From the NCBI RefSeq assembly GCF_014084105.1, contig NZ_CP048289.1, positions 5,527,922 to 5,591,921 of the forward strand: a DNA stretch of 64,000 nucleotides, given 5' to 3'. This document shows, piece after piece, positions 16,423 through 25,204 of the stretch. The DNA is from Streptacidiphilus sp. P02-A3a. Lineage in GTDB: Bacteria; Actinomycetota; Actinomycetes; Streptomycetales; Streptomycetaceae. Under the pieces are notes generated by a model that saw only the letters and a list, made by a program, of their open reading frames with translations, had not been told where the DNA came from and made no database searches. The position numbers and the translations under genes are program-made. Every line of letters starts with the position of its first letter. Positions within the stretch are counted from its first letter, which is position 1.

Positions 16423-17889
16423 ATGAACGCCCCCTCCCGCACGTCCTCCCCCGCACCGCCCGCACCCGTTCCGGCCGAGTCCGGCGTCGAGATCCACTCC
16501 GTGGACTGGATCCCGGACGCCGAGCGCCACGGCACCCCACGCCACCTCGGCGCCCTGTGGTTCGTCAGCAACATCAACCTGACCGCCATGGCCACCGGCG
16601 TCACCGCGCTCAGCATCGGCGCCGGACTGATGTGGACGCTGATCGCCACCGTCACCGGGTCGCTCTTCGGCACCTTCTTCATGGCCTTCCACTCGGCCCA
16701 GGGACCGCAGCTCGGTCTGCCGCAACTGGTCCAGTCCAGAGCCCAGTTCGGCTACATCGGCGCGGCGCTGACCATCTGGGTCTTCGCCCTGGTGAACTAC
16801 ATCGCCTACAACACCTCGGACGCGATCCTGTCCGGCGACGCCATGCACACGCTGTTCCACCTGGGCCCCAACTTCGGGTACTTCGTGGCCGCCGCCGTCG
16901 CCGCCCTGATCGCCCTCTTCGGCTACCACTGGATCCACCGGGTGAGCCGCTGGCTGACCTGGCCGCTGATCGCGCTGATGGTGCTGCTGACCGCCGCCGC
17001 CTTCGGTGACTCCGGGCTGCCCAGGCACGCGTTCACCCTCGGGGCCTTCCACCCGGGCCCGTTCATGACCGTGTTCGTCATCGTCGGCGGCTTCCAGCTG
17101 GGCTGGGCGCCCTACGTCTCGGACTACTCGCGCTACCTCCCGGCGCGGGTGGGCGTGCGCTCCTCCTTCTGGTGGACGTACCTGTCCAGCGGCCTGTCGG
17201 CGATCTGGGTCTTCGCCATCGGCGCGGTGATGTCGGCGGCCCACCCGGACGCCACCCCGGTCGAGGCGTTCAAGGAGGCGGCGGACAACCTCTTCGGCGG
17301 CCTCGGCTGGCTGGTCGTGCTCGGACTGCTGGTCGGCCTGCTCTCGGTGATGGCGATCAACCAGTACGGCGGCATGATGTCCATGATCTCCATCAAGGAC
17401 TCGTTCTCACCGGTCAAACCCACCCGCCGGATCCGCGCCGTCTGCATCGGCATCATGTTCGTCCTGGTCTGGGGTGTCGCCCAGTTCGTCGGCGTGGACC
17501 GCTTCAACTCCTTCTACGGCAACGTACTGATCTTCCTGGCCTACGCGTTCACCCCGTGGACCGCGATCAACCTGGTGGACTTCTTCTATGTCCGCCGGGG
17601 CCGGTACTCCATCAAGGAGATCTTCAACCCGACCGGGATCTACGGACGTTGGGGCTGGCGTGGCAACCTCGCCTATCTGCTCGGCATCCTGGTGATGGTC
17701 CCGTTCATGGTCTCCGGACCGTTCACCGGATCGATCGCCCGGCTCCTCGGCGACGCCGACTACTCGATGTTCGTCGGGCTGCCGGTCTCCGGCCTGCTCT
17801 ACCTGTTCTTCTGCCGCAGTCTCGACCTTGAGACCGAACGGCGCATTGTCACCGAAGAAGGATTGCTCACCCATGCAGACCAGCACTGA
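16423..17889 (+). CDS. NCS1-family nucleobase/allantoin-type permease
   Basis: The 488-residue membrane protein starts at 16423 after a strong GGAGGAG. After a polar N-terminus with HSVDWIPDAERHG it has about 12 TM segments. The NCS1 features include WFVSNINLTAM, GTFFMAFHSAQGPQLGLPQ, LGWAPYVSDYSRYLP and FTPWTAINLVDFFYVRRG. The family imports purines, cytosine, hydantoin, allantoin or thiamine with Na+ or H+. Its last 17 bases overlap the start of an amidohydrolase gene, so the imported compound is likely its substrate. Expression is probably controlled by the divergent TetR. Confidence 0.9.
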   Translation: MNAPSRTSSPAPPAPVPAESGVEIHSVDWIPDAERHGTPRHLGALWFVSNINLTAMATGVTALSIGAGLMWTLIATVTGSLFGTFFMAFHSAQGPQLGLPQLVQSRAQFGYIGAALTIWVFALVNYIAYNTSDAILSGDAMHTLFHLGPNFGYFVAAAVAALIALFGYHWIHRVSRWLTWPLIALMVLLTAAAFGDSGLPRHAFTLGAFHPGPFMTVFVIVGGFQLGWAPYVSDYSRYLPARVGVRSSFWWTYLSSGLSAIWVFAIGAVMSAAHPDATPVEAFKEAADNLFGGLGWLVVLGLLVGLLSVMAINQYGGMMSMISIKDSFSPVKPTRRIRAVCIGIMFVLVWGVAQFVGVDRFNSFYGNVLIFLAYAFTPWTAINLVDFFYVRRGRYSIKEIFNPTGIYGRWGWRGNLAYLLGILVMVPFMVSGPFTGSIARLLGDADYSMFVGLPVSGLLYLFFCRSLDLETERRIVTEEGLLTHADQH

Positions 17890-19534
17890 CCGTCCCGCCG
17901 ACCTGCTGATCACCGGCGCCCGGGCGCGCCTGGCCCCGGGCCGCTTCGCGACCGCCGTGGCCGTGCGCGACGGCCGGATCGCGGCCGTCGGCACCGAGGC
18001 CGAGCTCGCGGGCCTGGCCGGAGCCGCCACCCGCGTCGTGCACGCCCCCGGCGGGCTGCTGCTGCCCGGCTTCCAGGACGCCCACATCCACCCGCCGTTC
18101 GCCGGACGCAACCGGCTGCGGCTGTGGCTGAACGACCTGGAGGGGCGGCACGCCTACCTGGACGCCATCGCCGCCTACGCCGACGCCCACCCCGAGGAGC
18201 CCTGGATCCTCGGCGGCGGCTGGGCCATGGAGTACTTCCCCGGCGGCACGCCGCGCAAGGAGGACCTGGACGCGATCGTCCCCGACCGCCCGGTGTTCCT
18301 GTTCAACCGCGACGTGCACGGCGCCTGGGTGAACTCCCGCGCGCTGGAGGCCGCCGGGATCGACCGGGACACCCCGGACCCGGCCGACGGCCGGATCGAG
18401 CGCGACCCGGACGGCGAGGCCGGCGGCACCCTGCACGAGGGCGCCGCCTACCGGGTCAACGACCACGTCGTCCCCGAGCCGGACAGCGCCGAGTGGCAGG
18501 CGGCGATCCTGGAGGCGCAGCGCTACCTGCACGCGCTGGGCATCACCGGCTGGCAGGACGCCTGGGTGACCCCGGGCACCCAGGCCGCCTACGAGGCGCT
18601 GACCGCCGACGGGCGGCTCACCGCCCGGGTGGTGGGCGCGCTGTGGTGGGAGCGCAGCCGGGGCCTGGAGCAGATCGCGGAGCTGGTCGAACGCCGGGCG
18701 CGCGGACGTGAGGTGCGCGCCCCGGGCGCGGCGCTGGGCTCGGGCTTCCACCCGACCACCGTCAAGATCATGACCGACGGGGTGCTGGAGAACCACACCG
18801 GCGCGCTGCTGGAGCCCTACTGCGACGGCTGCGGCGGGCACAGCGACAACCTGGGCCTGAGCTATGTCCCCTACGAGCTGCTGTGCGAGGCGGTGACCGA
18901 ACTCGACGCCCATGGCTTCCAGGTGCACCTGCACGCCATCGGCGACCGCGCGGTGCGCAACTCGCTGGACGCGATCGCCGCCGCCCGCGCCGCCAACGGC
19001 GGCGGCGACCAGCGCCACCACATCGCCCACGTCCAGCTGATCGATCTTCAGGACCTGCCCCGCTTCGCGGAGTTGGGGGTGATCGTGAACTGCCAGGCGT
19101 ACTGGGCGCAGAGCGAGCCGCAGATGGACGAGCTCACCGTCCCCTTCATCGGCGCCGAGCGGGCCGCGTTGCAGTACCCGTTCGCCGAACTGCTGGCCTC
19201 CGGCGCGCGGTTGGCCATGGGCAGCGACTGGGCGGTGACCACCGCCGACCCGCTGGAGCAGATCGAGGTCGCGGTCACCCGGGTCGACCCGGAGAACCGG
19301 GACAACGCGCCGTTCCTGCCGCAGCAGCGGCTGACCCTGGACCAGGCCGTGGACGCCTTCACCGCCGGATCCGCCCATGTCAACCACGACGAGCAGGCGG
19401 GCGTGATCGAGGTCGGCCGCCGGGCTGACCTGGCGCTGCTGGACACCGACCTGTTCGCGACCGGCGCCCCGCCGGTGGCCGACGCCAGGGTCGCGCTGAC
19501 GGTGGCGGCGGGCGCGGTGGTCTACGAGCGCTGA
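17873..19534 (+). CDS. YtcJ-like amidohydrolase (amidohydrolase 3)
   Basis: The 553-residue cytosolic metalloenzyme starts MQTSTDRPADLLITGARA at 17873 after GAAGGA. The metal-binding motif DAHIHPPF, a later HLHAIGDRAV, HHIAHVQL and the catalytic GSDWAVT are in place for the YtcJ/AepA-type amidohydrolase-3 family, which hydrolyses formamide-like or cyclic amide bonds. Translational coupling to the NCS1 permease suggests that it opens or deformylates the imported ring compound. The exact substrate is not predictable from sequence. Confidence 0.88.
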   Translation: MQTSTDRPADLLITGARARLAPGRFATAVAVRDGRIAAVGTEAELAGLAGAATRVVHAPGGLLLPGFQDAHIHPPFAGRNRLRLWLNDLEGRHAYLDAIAAYADAHPEEPWILGGGWAMEYFPGGTPRKEDLDAIVPDRPVFLFNRDVHGAWVNSRALEAAGIDRDTPDPADGRIERDPDGEAGGTLHEGAAYRVNDHVVPEPDSAEWQAAILEAQRYLHALGITGWQDAWVTPGTQAAYEALTADGRLTARVVGALWWERSRGLEQIAELVERRARGREVRAPGAALGSGFHPTTVKIMTDGVLENHTGALLEPYCDGCGGHSDNLGLSYVPYELLCEAVTELDAHGFQVHLHAIGDRAVRNSLDAIAAARAANGGGDQRHHIAHVQLIDLQDLPRFAELGVIVNCQAYWAQSEPQMDELTVPFIGAERAALQYPFAELLASGARLAMGSDWAVTTADPLEQIEVAVTRVDPENRDNAPFLPQQRLTLDQAVDAFTAGSAHVNHDEQAGVIEVGRRADLALLDTDLFATGAPPVADARVALTVAAGAVVYER

Positions 19535-19731
19535 CCGCACAGCGGACCGCGACCCGGGCGGGAAGCGGCGGGAAAGGGCGGGAGCGGGGAACATTCGGCA
19601 TCCTCCGGATGAACACTTCCGCACCCGCCCGGGCGGCGGACGGCTCCGGCGGTAGCGGGCGTGCTGGGCGGTACCGGCGGGTAGGTAGGGTGCCCGCATT
19701 CCTCTTTCGCACGAGTAGAACGGATTCCGCC

Positions 19732-20610
19732 GTGTCCAGCATCTGGCCCGCCGGCCCGCTCCGGGTCCTGGTCGTCGGCATCGACGGCGTACGCCTCGAC
19801 CTGCTGCCCGAACTGGAGACCCCGAACCTGGACGCCGTCGCCGCGGCCGGGTTCCTGGCACCGGTCGAGGTGGACGAGGCCACCCCGACCATGTCCGGGC
19901 CCTGCTGGGCGACCATCTGCACCGGCGTCGGGGTGGCCAAGCACGGCGTCCTCGGCAACCACTTCGGCGGCAACCGGCTGGACGTCTTCGCCGACTTCAC
20001 CACCCGTCTCGCGGCCGTGCACCGCCGCCGCACCTTCGCCGCCGGGGGCTGGGAGCCGCTGTTCCTGGCCCGCCAGGGCGGCCCGCTGTTCGGCGCGCCC
20101 GGACGCCTGTCGTACGTGGCGCCGGTGGAGGACACGCCCGAGGCCTGGGAGGAGTGCGACGAGCGGGTGACCGCCGAGGCCGCGTACGTGCTGGGCGGCG
20201 GCGACGACCCGCAGGCGTCCTTCGTGTACCTGGGCGCGGTCGACGAGACCGCCCACTTCCTCGGCTGCGGCGAGCGGTACCGGCGCTCGGTGGAGGCCGC
20301 CGACCGGCGGCTGGGCCGCCTGCTCGACGCGGTCCGCGCCCGCCCCGGCTACCCGGACGAGCGGTGGACGGTCATCGTGGTCACCGACCACGGCCACCTC
20401 GACCAGGGCGGCCACGGCGGGCGCAGCGTCCTGGAGCGCACCGCCTGGGTGGCGGCCTGCGGCCCCGGCCTGGCGCCCGGCGCCCCGGTCGAGCCGGTAC
20501 GCCACGTGGACGTCGCCGCGCACGTGTACGCGGCGCTGGAGATAACCCCGGACCCGCACTGGACCCTGGACGGCCGCCCGTTCACCCCGGCGACCCAGCG
20601 CGTTTCCTGA
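19732..20610 (+). CDS. Type I phosphodiesterase / alkaline-phosphatase-superfamily hydrolase
   Basis: The 292-residue protein contains VVGIDGVRLDLL (first metal Asp), TPTMSGPCWATICTG (Thr in the nucleophile position), and VTDHGHLDQGGHGG (Asp-His plus His metal ligands). These define the nucleotide pyrophosphatase/phosphodiesterase branch of the alkaline phosphatase superfamily. I chose the GTG at 19732, directly before the conserved core; an ATG at 19609 would add a low-complexity N-terminus. There is no signal peptide with this start, so the protein should be cytosolic. The gene ends 22 bases before the convergent trpS stop. Confidence 0.83.
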   Translation: MSSIWPAGPLRVLVVGIDGVRLDLLPELETPNLDAVAAAGFLAPVEVDEATPTMSGPCWATICTGVGVAKHGVLGNHFGGNRLDVFADFTTRLAAVHRRRTFAAGGWEPLFLARQGGPLFGAPGRLSYVAPVEDTPEAWEECDERVTAEAAYVLGGGDDPQASFVYLGAVDETAHFLGCGERYRRSVEAADRRLGRLLDAVRARPGYPDERWTVIVVTDHGHLDQGGHGGRSVLERTAWVAACGPGLAPGAPVEPVRHVDVAAHVYAALEITPDPHWTLDGRPFTPATQRVS

Positions 20611-20632
20611 CTGTCCATCAGATGACGGCTAC

Positions 20633-21748
20633 TCAGAAGACGGTCCCCATGGCCGCCCGCACCTGGTCGAGGGTACTCTCGGCGACGGCGCGGGCGCGCT
20701 CGTTCCCGGCGCGCAGGATCCGCCGCAACTCACCCCGGTCGCCGCTGAGTTCGGCGCGGCGGGCGCGGAGCGGCGCCAGGTACCCGTTGACCGCCTCGGT
20801 GACCGTCCGCTTGAGCGCGGCGGCCCCGCCGTCGCCGATCTCGGCGGCGACCTGGTGCGGATCCCGGTCCTGGCAGAGCGCGGCCAGCAGCACCAGGCTG
20901 GAGACCTCCGGGCGGGCGGCCGGGTCGTAGCTGATCCGCCGGTCGGCGTCGGTCTTCGCGCCCCGGATCAGTTGGGCGGTCTCGTCGGCGTCGGCGGCCA
21001 GCGCGATCGCGTTGCCCCGGCTCTTGCTCATCTTGCCGCCGTCGGTGCCGAGCAGCAGCGGCGCGGCCGACAGCAGCGCCTCGGGTTCGGGGAACAGCGG
21101 CCGGTCGGCGGCGTAGCGGTCGTTGAAGCGCCGGGCGATGGTGCGGGTGAGCTCGATGTGCGGCAGCTGGTCCCGGCCGACCGGGACCAGGTTCGCCCGG
21201 CAGAACAGGATGTCCGCCGCCTGGTGCACCGGGTAGGTGAACATCAGGCCGCTGACGGCGGACTGCCGCGAGTGCGCGATCTCGTCCTTGACCGTGGGGT
21301 TGCGGCCGAGTTCCGCGACCGAGACCAGGCTCAGGAACGGCAGCAGCAGCTGGTTGAGCTCGGGGACGGCGCTGTGGTTGAAGATCACCGCCTGCTCCGG
21401 GTCCACCCCGGCCGCGAGGTAGTCCAGCAGCAGGCCCTCGACGTGCTCGCTGAGCCGTTCGGCGACGTCCCGGTCGGTGAGTACCTGGTAGTCGGGGATG
21501 ATCAGGAACAGTTCCACGCCCAGCCGCTGCAACCGGACCCGGTTCTGCAGCGTGCCGAAGTAGTGGCCGAGGTGCAGTCGCCCGGTCGGCCGGTCCCCGG
21601 TGAGTACCCGGAACCGGCCGGGTTCGCGGCGGATCAGCTCCTCCAGCTCGGCACCGCGGCGCTCGGCGGCGGCAGTGGGACCGGCGGGCGTGGGATCGGC
21701 GGGCGGCGGGTCGGCGACGGCGGCGGGTGCGACGAGCGCGGTGCTCAT
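20633..21748 (-). CDS. trpS: Tryptophanyl-tRNA synthetase
   Basis: The 371-residue class Ic synthetase charges tRNA-Trp. It carries the HIGH-type motif as HLGHYFG and the KMSKS loop intact in GGKMSKSRGN. GDRPTGRLHLGHY and the RNPTVKDE and FTYPVHQAADIL stretches are typical. The N-terminal ~35 residues are an Ala/Pro-rich extension. Start at 21748 follows AGGAGAAGTCC. A short leader frame with two adjacent Trp codons and a hairpin lie 90-180 bases upstream, so expression probably rises when charged tRNA-Trp falls. Streptomycetes often carry two trpS genes, with the attenuation-controlled copy linked to indolmycin resistance; that parallel is inference. Confidence 0.92.
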   Translation of the reverse strand: MSTALVAPAAVADPPPADPTPAGPTAAAERRGAELEELIRREPGRFRVLTGDRPTGRLHLGHYFGTLQNRVRLQRLGVELFLIIPDYQVLTDRDVAERLSEHVEGLLLDYLAAGVDPEQAVIFNHSAVPELNQLLLPFLSLVSVAELGRNPTVKDEIAHSRQSAVSGLMFTYPVHQAADILFCRANLVPVGRDQLPHIELTRTIARRFNDRYAADRPLFPEPEALLSAAPLLLGTDGGKMSKSRGNAIALAADADETAQLIRGAKTDADRRISYDPAARPEVSSLVLLAALCQDRDPHQVAAEIGDGGAAALKRTVTEAVNGYLAPLRARRAELSGDRGELRRILRAGNERARAVAESTLDQVRAAMGTVF

Positions 21749-21836
21749 GGACTTCTCCTGACAGGCGGGATCGGGCGGAAGGGCGCGGCCGGAGCGGTCC
21801 GGACGGCAGTCCACGCGGTGCCAGGGGGCGTGCGGC

Positions 21837-21860
21837 GGGGCCGTCCGAAAGAACGGCCCA
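21837..21860 (-). terminator. Candidate attenuator hairpin in trpS leader
   Basis: A 7-base perfect stem (GGGCCGT with ACGGCCC) around an 8-base loop lies between the Trp leader frame and trpS. An upstream GGAGCGG could pair with CCGCTCC further down as an antiterminator. Confidence 0.5.
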
Positions 21861-21885
21861 GGTCATGCGGGGAGAGTGGCCGCTC

Positions 21886-21927
21886 CTAGGAGGAGCGCCA
21901 CCAGCAGAGACACGTCACAGCATGCAC
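21886..21927 (-). CDS. Trp-codon leader peptide of trpS
   Basis: The frame GTG CAT GCT GTG ACG TGT CTC TGC TGG TGG CGC TCC TCC TAG encodes a 13-residue peptide with two adjacent Trp and two Cys residues. It starts 31 bases after the pentapeptide gene stop and ends 137 bases before the trpS start. A shorter version from the second GTG is also possible. Tandem Trp codons followed by a hairpin are the hallmark of ribosome-mediated attenuation. The ribosome site is weak (GAAG). Confidence 0.6.
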   Translation of the reverse strand: MHAVTCLCWWRSS

Positions 21928-21958
21928 GTCTTCACAGTAGCGCACGCCGTCGGCGCGG

Positions 21959-22801
21959 TCAGCTGTGCTGCCGCACCGGCCAGTGCCCGGGGCGGCTGAA
22001 GCCGGGCGGGAGCCGGGTGGCGGCGTCGCCCTTGGCGGCCTCCAGCTGCGGCTGGGTCAGGAAGACGCTGCCGGTGAGGTCCGCCCGGGACAGGTTCGCG
22101 CCGCGCAGGTCGGCGCCGATCAGGTCCGCGCCGCGCAGGTCCGCGCCGGTGAGGTCGGCGCCGATCAGGTAGGCCCCGCGCAGGTTCGCTCCGGCCAGGT
22201 CGGCCCCCGCCAGCCTGGCCCCGACCAGGTCGGCGCCCCGGCGCTGCTTCTTCCGGTCGGCCAGGGTGTCCGCCCGGACCAGTTCGCTGGTGCGCAGCAG
22301 CAGCTCGTTGACGGCCTGCCAGTGCGCGTTCGCGTCCAGCGCCAGCAGTTCCTCCGGGCTGCCGAGGGTCAGCCGCTCGGTCCGCTCGCGGAGCAGCGCC
22401 AGCTCCGGGTGCAGCGGTTCGGCCTGCGGCAGGGCCAGCGCCTGGGTCAGGTACCAGAGCAGTTCCTGGAGGTCCCGGACCACCGGGAACACCTCGAACA
22501 TCCGCCGCGCGGTGCGCGGGGCGCCGCGCCAGTCCTGGCCGCCGAAGGTGACCTGGGAGACCTTCTGCCCGGCGCCGAAGCAGTCGTAGACGGTGCAGCC
22601 CGGGTAGCCGGAGCCGCGCAGCCGGGTGTGGATGCCGCAGCGGAAGTCGGCGGACAGGTTGCCGCAGGGCTTCCCGGCGGGCTTGGTCGCGGCGAAGTCG
22701 GCCGAGGCGGTGAAGGCGGGGGCGACGCAGCACAGCGCGAAGCAGCTGCCGCAGTCCGCGCGCAGGTCGGCCGGGAGCTGCGGCTCACGGTGCTCGGACA
22801 T
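21959..22801 (-). CDS. Pentapeptide-repeat protein with Cys-rich N-terminus
   Basis: The 280-residue protein has two parts. The first ~100 residues are Cys-rich ([34 protein letters not shown]) and could bind a metal. Residues ~185-250 are a run of A(D/N)LxG pentapeptide repeats ([28 protein letters not shown]) that would form a right-handed quadrilateral helix. Pentapeptide proteins include DNA-gyrase protectants, but many have no known role. The gene lies just upstream of the trpS leader on the same strand and may read into it. A hairpin separates it from the amidohydrolase gene. Confidence 0.85.
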   Translation of the reverse strand: MSEHREPQLPADLRADCGSCFALCCVAPAFTASADFAATKPAGKPCGNLSADFRCGIHTRLRGSGYPGCTVYDCFGAGQKVSQVTFGGQDWRGAPRTARRMFEVFPVVRDLQELLWYLTQALALPQAEPLHPELALLRERTERLTLGSPEELLALDANAHWQAVNELLLRTSELVRADTLADRKKQRRGADLVGARLAGADLAGANLRGAYLIGADLTGADLRGADLIGADLRGANLSRADLTGSVFLTQPQLEAAKGDAATRLPPGFSRPGHWPVRQHS

Positions 22802-22850
22802 GCTGCGGGCTCCCCCGGTCAGGACTGGTCGGGACCGGCTCCAAGGCCGG

Positions 22851-22875
22851 TCGGGCCGGGTCGAGCCCGGCCCGA
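22851..22875. terminator. Hairpin terminator after M20 gene
   Basis: A perfect 10-base inverted repeat (TCGGGCCGGG / CCCGGCCCGA) with a 5-base loop lies directly after the last gene of the sulfur operon. Confidence 0.7.
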
Positions 22876-22881
22876 GCCAGC

Positions 22882-24117
22882 CTACCGGCCGGTCCGCGGC
22901 CGCAGTCGCCGCAGCGCCAGCTCCGCGTACAGGGCCGCGCCGTCGGGCACCGCGGCGTCGTCGAAGACCGCGTGCGGGGAGTGGTTGCCCGCGGCCCGCT
23001 CGGGGTCGAGCCCGGGCGGGCAGGCCCCGACGCCGGTCATCACGCCGGGGACCCGCGCCAGCACCCGTCCGATGTCGTCGGAGACCAGTCCCGGCCGCCG
23101 GTCGCGGACGAACGCCGCCGGGCCGTGCAGTTCGGTGACCACGTCGGCGACGAACTCCGCCTCCGCCGGGTCGTTGACGGTGACCGGGTAGCCGGGGACG
23201 AACTCCAGGTCCGCGTCCAGGCCGTGGGCGGCGGCGATCCCGGTCACGGTGCGCCGGGCGCCCTCGGCCAGCCGGGCCAGGGTGTCGTCGCCGAAGGCCC
23301 GCAGCGTGGCCTCGAACCGGGCCCGGTCGGGGACGATGTTGGCGGCCGTCCCGGCGTGCACGGTGCCGACGCCGAGCAGCACCGGGTCCAGCGCGTCGAA
23401 GCCGCGGGTGACCAGGGACTGGAGCGCGGTGATCATCTCGGCGGTGGCCGGGATCGGGTCCCGGGCGTGGTGCGGCCAGGCCGAGTGCCCGCCCGCGCCG
23501 CGCACGGTCACCGCCAGCGTCCCGGAGGCGGCGAGCGCCGGTCCGGGCCGGTTGCCGTGGACGCCGAGCGCGGTGGTCGCCGAGACGTGCAGCGCGTAGG
23601 CGGCCACCGGCCTGCTGCCACTGGCGTCCAGCAGCCCCTCGGCCAGCATCAGCCGCGCGCCGTCGTGCCCCTCCTCCCCCGGCTGGAACATCAGCACGAC
23701 GTCCCCGGCCAGCTGCTCGCGCCGGGCGGCGAGCAGCCGGGCCGCGCCGACCAGCATGGCGGTGTGCAGGTCGTGCCCGCAGGCGTGCATGGCTCCGGGT
23801 ACCGCCGAGGCGTGTTCCCAGGCCACCGCCTCGTCCAGCGGCAGCGCGTCCATGTCGGCGCGCAGCAGGACGCTGGGACGCGGGCCGGCCTCGTCCGCCG
23901 CCGGGCCGGTCCCCCGGACCACGGCGACGACCGAGGACAGCGCGCTGCCGGTGCGGATCTCCAGGCCCAGGCCGTCCAGGGCGGCCAGGACCGCCTCCTG
24001 GGTGTGCGGCAGGTGCAGCCCGGTCTCCGGTCGGCGGTGCAGCGCCCGGCGCAGCCCCACCAGCTCGGGCCCCGCCGCCCGGGCGTCGGCGAGCAGCGCG
24101 GTCGCGGAGGTGCTCAC
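22882..24117 (-). CDS. M20-family amidohydrolase/deacylase
   Basis: The 411-residue enzyme is an M20D-type metal-dependent amidohydrolase (IAA-amino-acid hydrolase/N-acyl-amino-acid deacylase group). Motifs are [44 protein letters not shown] and [10 protein letters not shown]. The GTG at 24117 shares four bases (GTGA) with the upstream monooxygenase stop. As the last gene of the organosulfur operon it may release the amino group or acyl part of an S-containing conjugate, as the YxeP/YtnL deacylases do in Bacillus S-alkylcysteine pathways. The substrate is inferred from neighbours only. Confidence 0.87.
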   Translation of the reverse strand: MSTSATALLADARAAGPELVGLRRALHRRPETGLHLPHTQEAVLAALDGLGLEIRTGSALSSVVAVVRGTGPAADEAGPRPSVLLRADMDALPLDEAVAWEHASAVPGAMHACGHDLHTAMLVGAARLLAARREQLAGDVVLMFQPGEEGHDGARLMLAEGLLDASGSRPVAAYALHVSATTALGVHGNRPGPALAASGTLAVTVRGAGGHSAWPHHARDPIPATAEMITALQSLVTRGFDALDPVLLGVGTVHAGTAANIVPDRARFEATLRAFGDDTLARLAEGARRTVTGIAAAHGLDADLEFVPGYPVTVNDPAEAEFVADVVTELHGPAAFVRDRRPGLVSDDIGRVLARVPGVMTGVGACPPGLDPERAAGNHSPHAVFDDAAVPDGAALYAELALRRLRPRTGR

Positions 24118-25202
24118 CCCGCGTCGCCCCGCAGCGCGGGCAGGATCGTCTCGGCGACCCGGTAGGCCTCCTCCAGCAGCGGGTTTCCGGACAGGATGAA
24201 GGTGTCCACGCCCAGCGCCTGGTACTCCCGCAGCCGCTCCAGCACCTGCTCGGTGCTGCCGACCACGGCGGTGCCCGGGCCGGGCCGGAACAGGCTCATG
24301 CCGGGCCACAGGTTCGGGTGCGTCTCCAACTCGCGGGCGTGCGCCGGGACCCGGCCGCCGTGCTGGCGGAACTGCCGCTGCCAGCCGACGCCGTCCTCAC
24401 CCGAGCGCTCGCCCAGCTGCCGGGCGTAGGTGGCCTCGCTGGTGACGTCGAGCAGCCGGTCGGCGGCCGCCCAGGCCTGCTCCTCGGTGTCGCGCACGAT
24501 CAGGTGCAGCCGCAGCCCGAGCCGCAGCGTCCGGCCGTGGGCGGCGGCCCGCTCGCGGACCCGCTCCAGCTTCTCCTTGAGCAGGTGCGGCGGCTCGCCC
24601 CAGGTGAGGTAGACGTCGACGTGCTCGGCGGCCATCTCGATCCCGGCGGGCGAGGAGCCGCCGAACCACAGCGGCGTGTGCGCGCCGCCCTGTGCCGCGG
24701 TGAGCTCGCGCAGTGAGGCGCCGGCGTCCTTGAGGTCGTAGAACTTGCCCTTGTGGTCGAAGACCTCGCCCGCGGTGAGCCGCTTGACGATGGACCAGTA
24801 CTCGCCGCTCAGTTCGTAGCGCTCGTCGTGCTCCAGGTGCAGTCCGGCCTGCCGCAGCTGCTCGGTGGAGCCGTTGACCACGTTGAAGCGCAGCCGGTCG
24901 CCGAACAGGTTGGTGAAGCTGAGCGCCATCTTGGCCAGCACGGTCGGGGAGACCAGCCCCGGGTGGACCGCGAGCAGCGGCTTGAAGGCGGGGCTGGTGG
25001 CGGCGGCGAGGGCGCTGCCGAGCGGCCAGACGTCGTACAGGTCGGTGGCCAGCAGCGCGCCGCTGAAGCCGAGCCGTTCGACGCTCTGGGCCAGGCCCTG
25101 GAGGTAGCCGAGGTCGACCGGCCGTCGACCGGCGGGCTCCCAGGGGTAGGCGCCTTCGCGCGGGATGATGTACCAGAGGACTTCGGGGGCGCTGGTGCTC
25201 AT
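24114..25202 (-). CDS. ssuD: SsuD-like FMNH2-dependent alkanesulfonate monooxygenase
   Basis: The 362-residue LLM-class flavoenzyme starts [17 protein letters not shown] at 25202. [56 protein letters not shown] and [16 protein letters not shown] match alkanesulfonate monooxygenases, which cleave a C-S bond to give sulfite and an aldehyde using FMNH2 and O2. The start lies only two bases after the upstream stop. No flavin reductase sits in this operon; one is found at 33116 in the neighbouring LLM pair. Its real substrate could be another sulfonate or thioether. Confidence 0.88.
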   Translation of the reverse strand: MSTSAPEVLWYIIPREGAYPWEPAGRRPVDLGYLQGLAQSVERLGFSGALLATDLYDVWPLGSALAAATSPAFKPLLAVHPGLVSPTVLAKMALSFTNLFGDRLRFNVVNGSTEQLRQAGLHLEHDERYELSGEYWSIVKRLTAGEVFDHKGKFYDLKDAGASLRELTAAQGGAHTPLWFGGSSPAGIEMAAEHVDVYLTWGEPPHLLKEKLERVRERAAAHGRTLRLGLRLHLIVRDTEEQAWAAADRLLDVTSEATYARQLGERSGEDGVGWQRQFRQHGGRVPAHARELETHPNLWPGMSLFRPGPGTAVVGSTEQVLERLREYQALGVDTFILSGNPLLEEAYRVAETILPALRGDAG

Positions 25203-25204
25203 CT

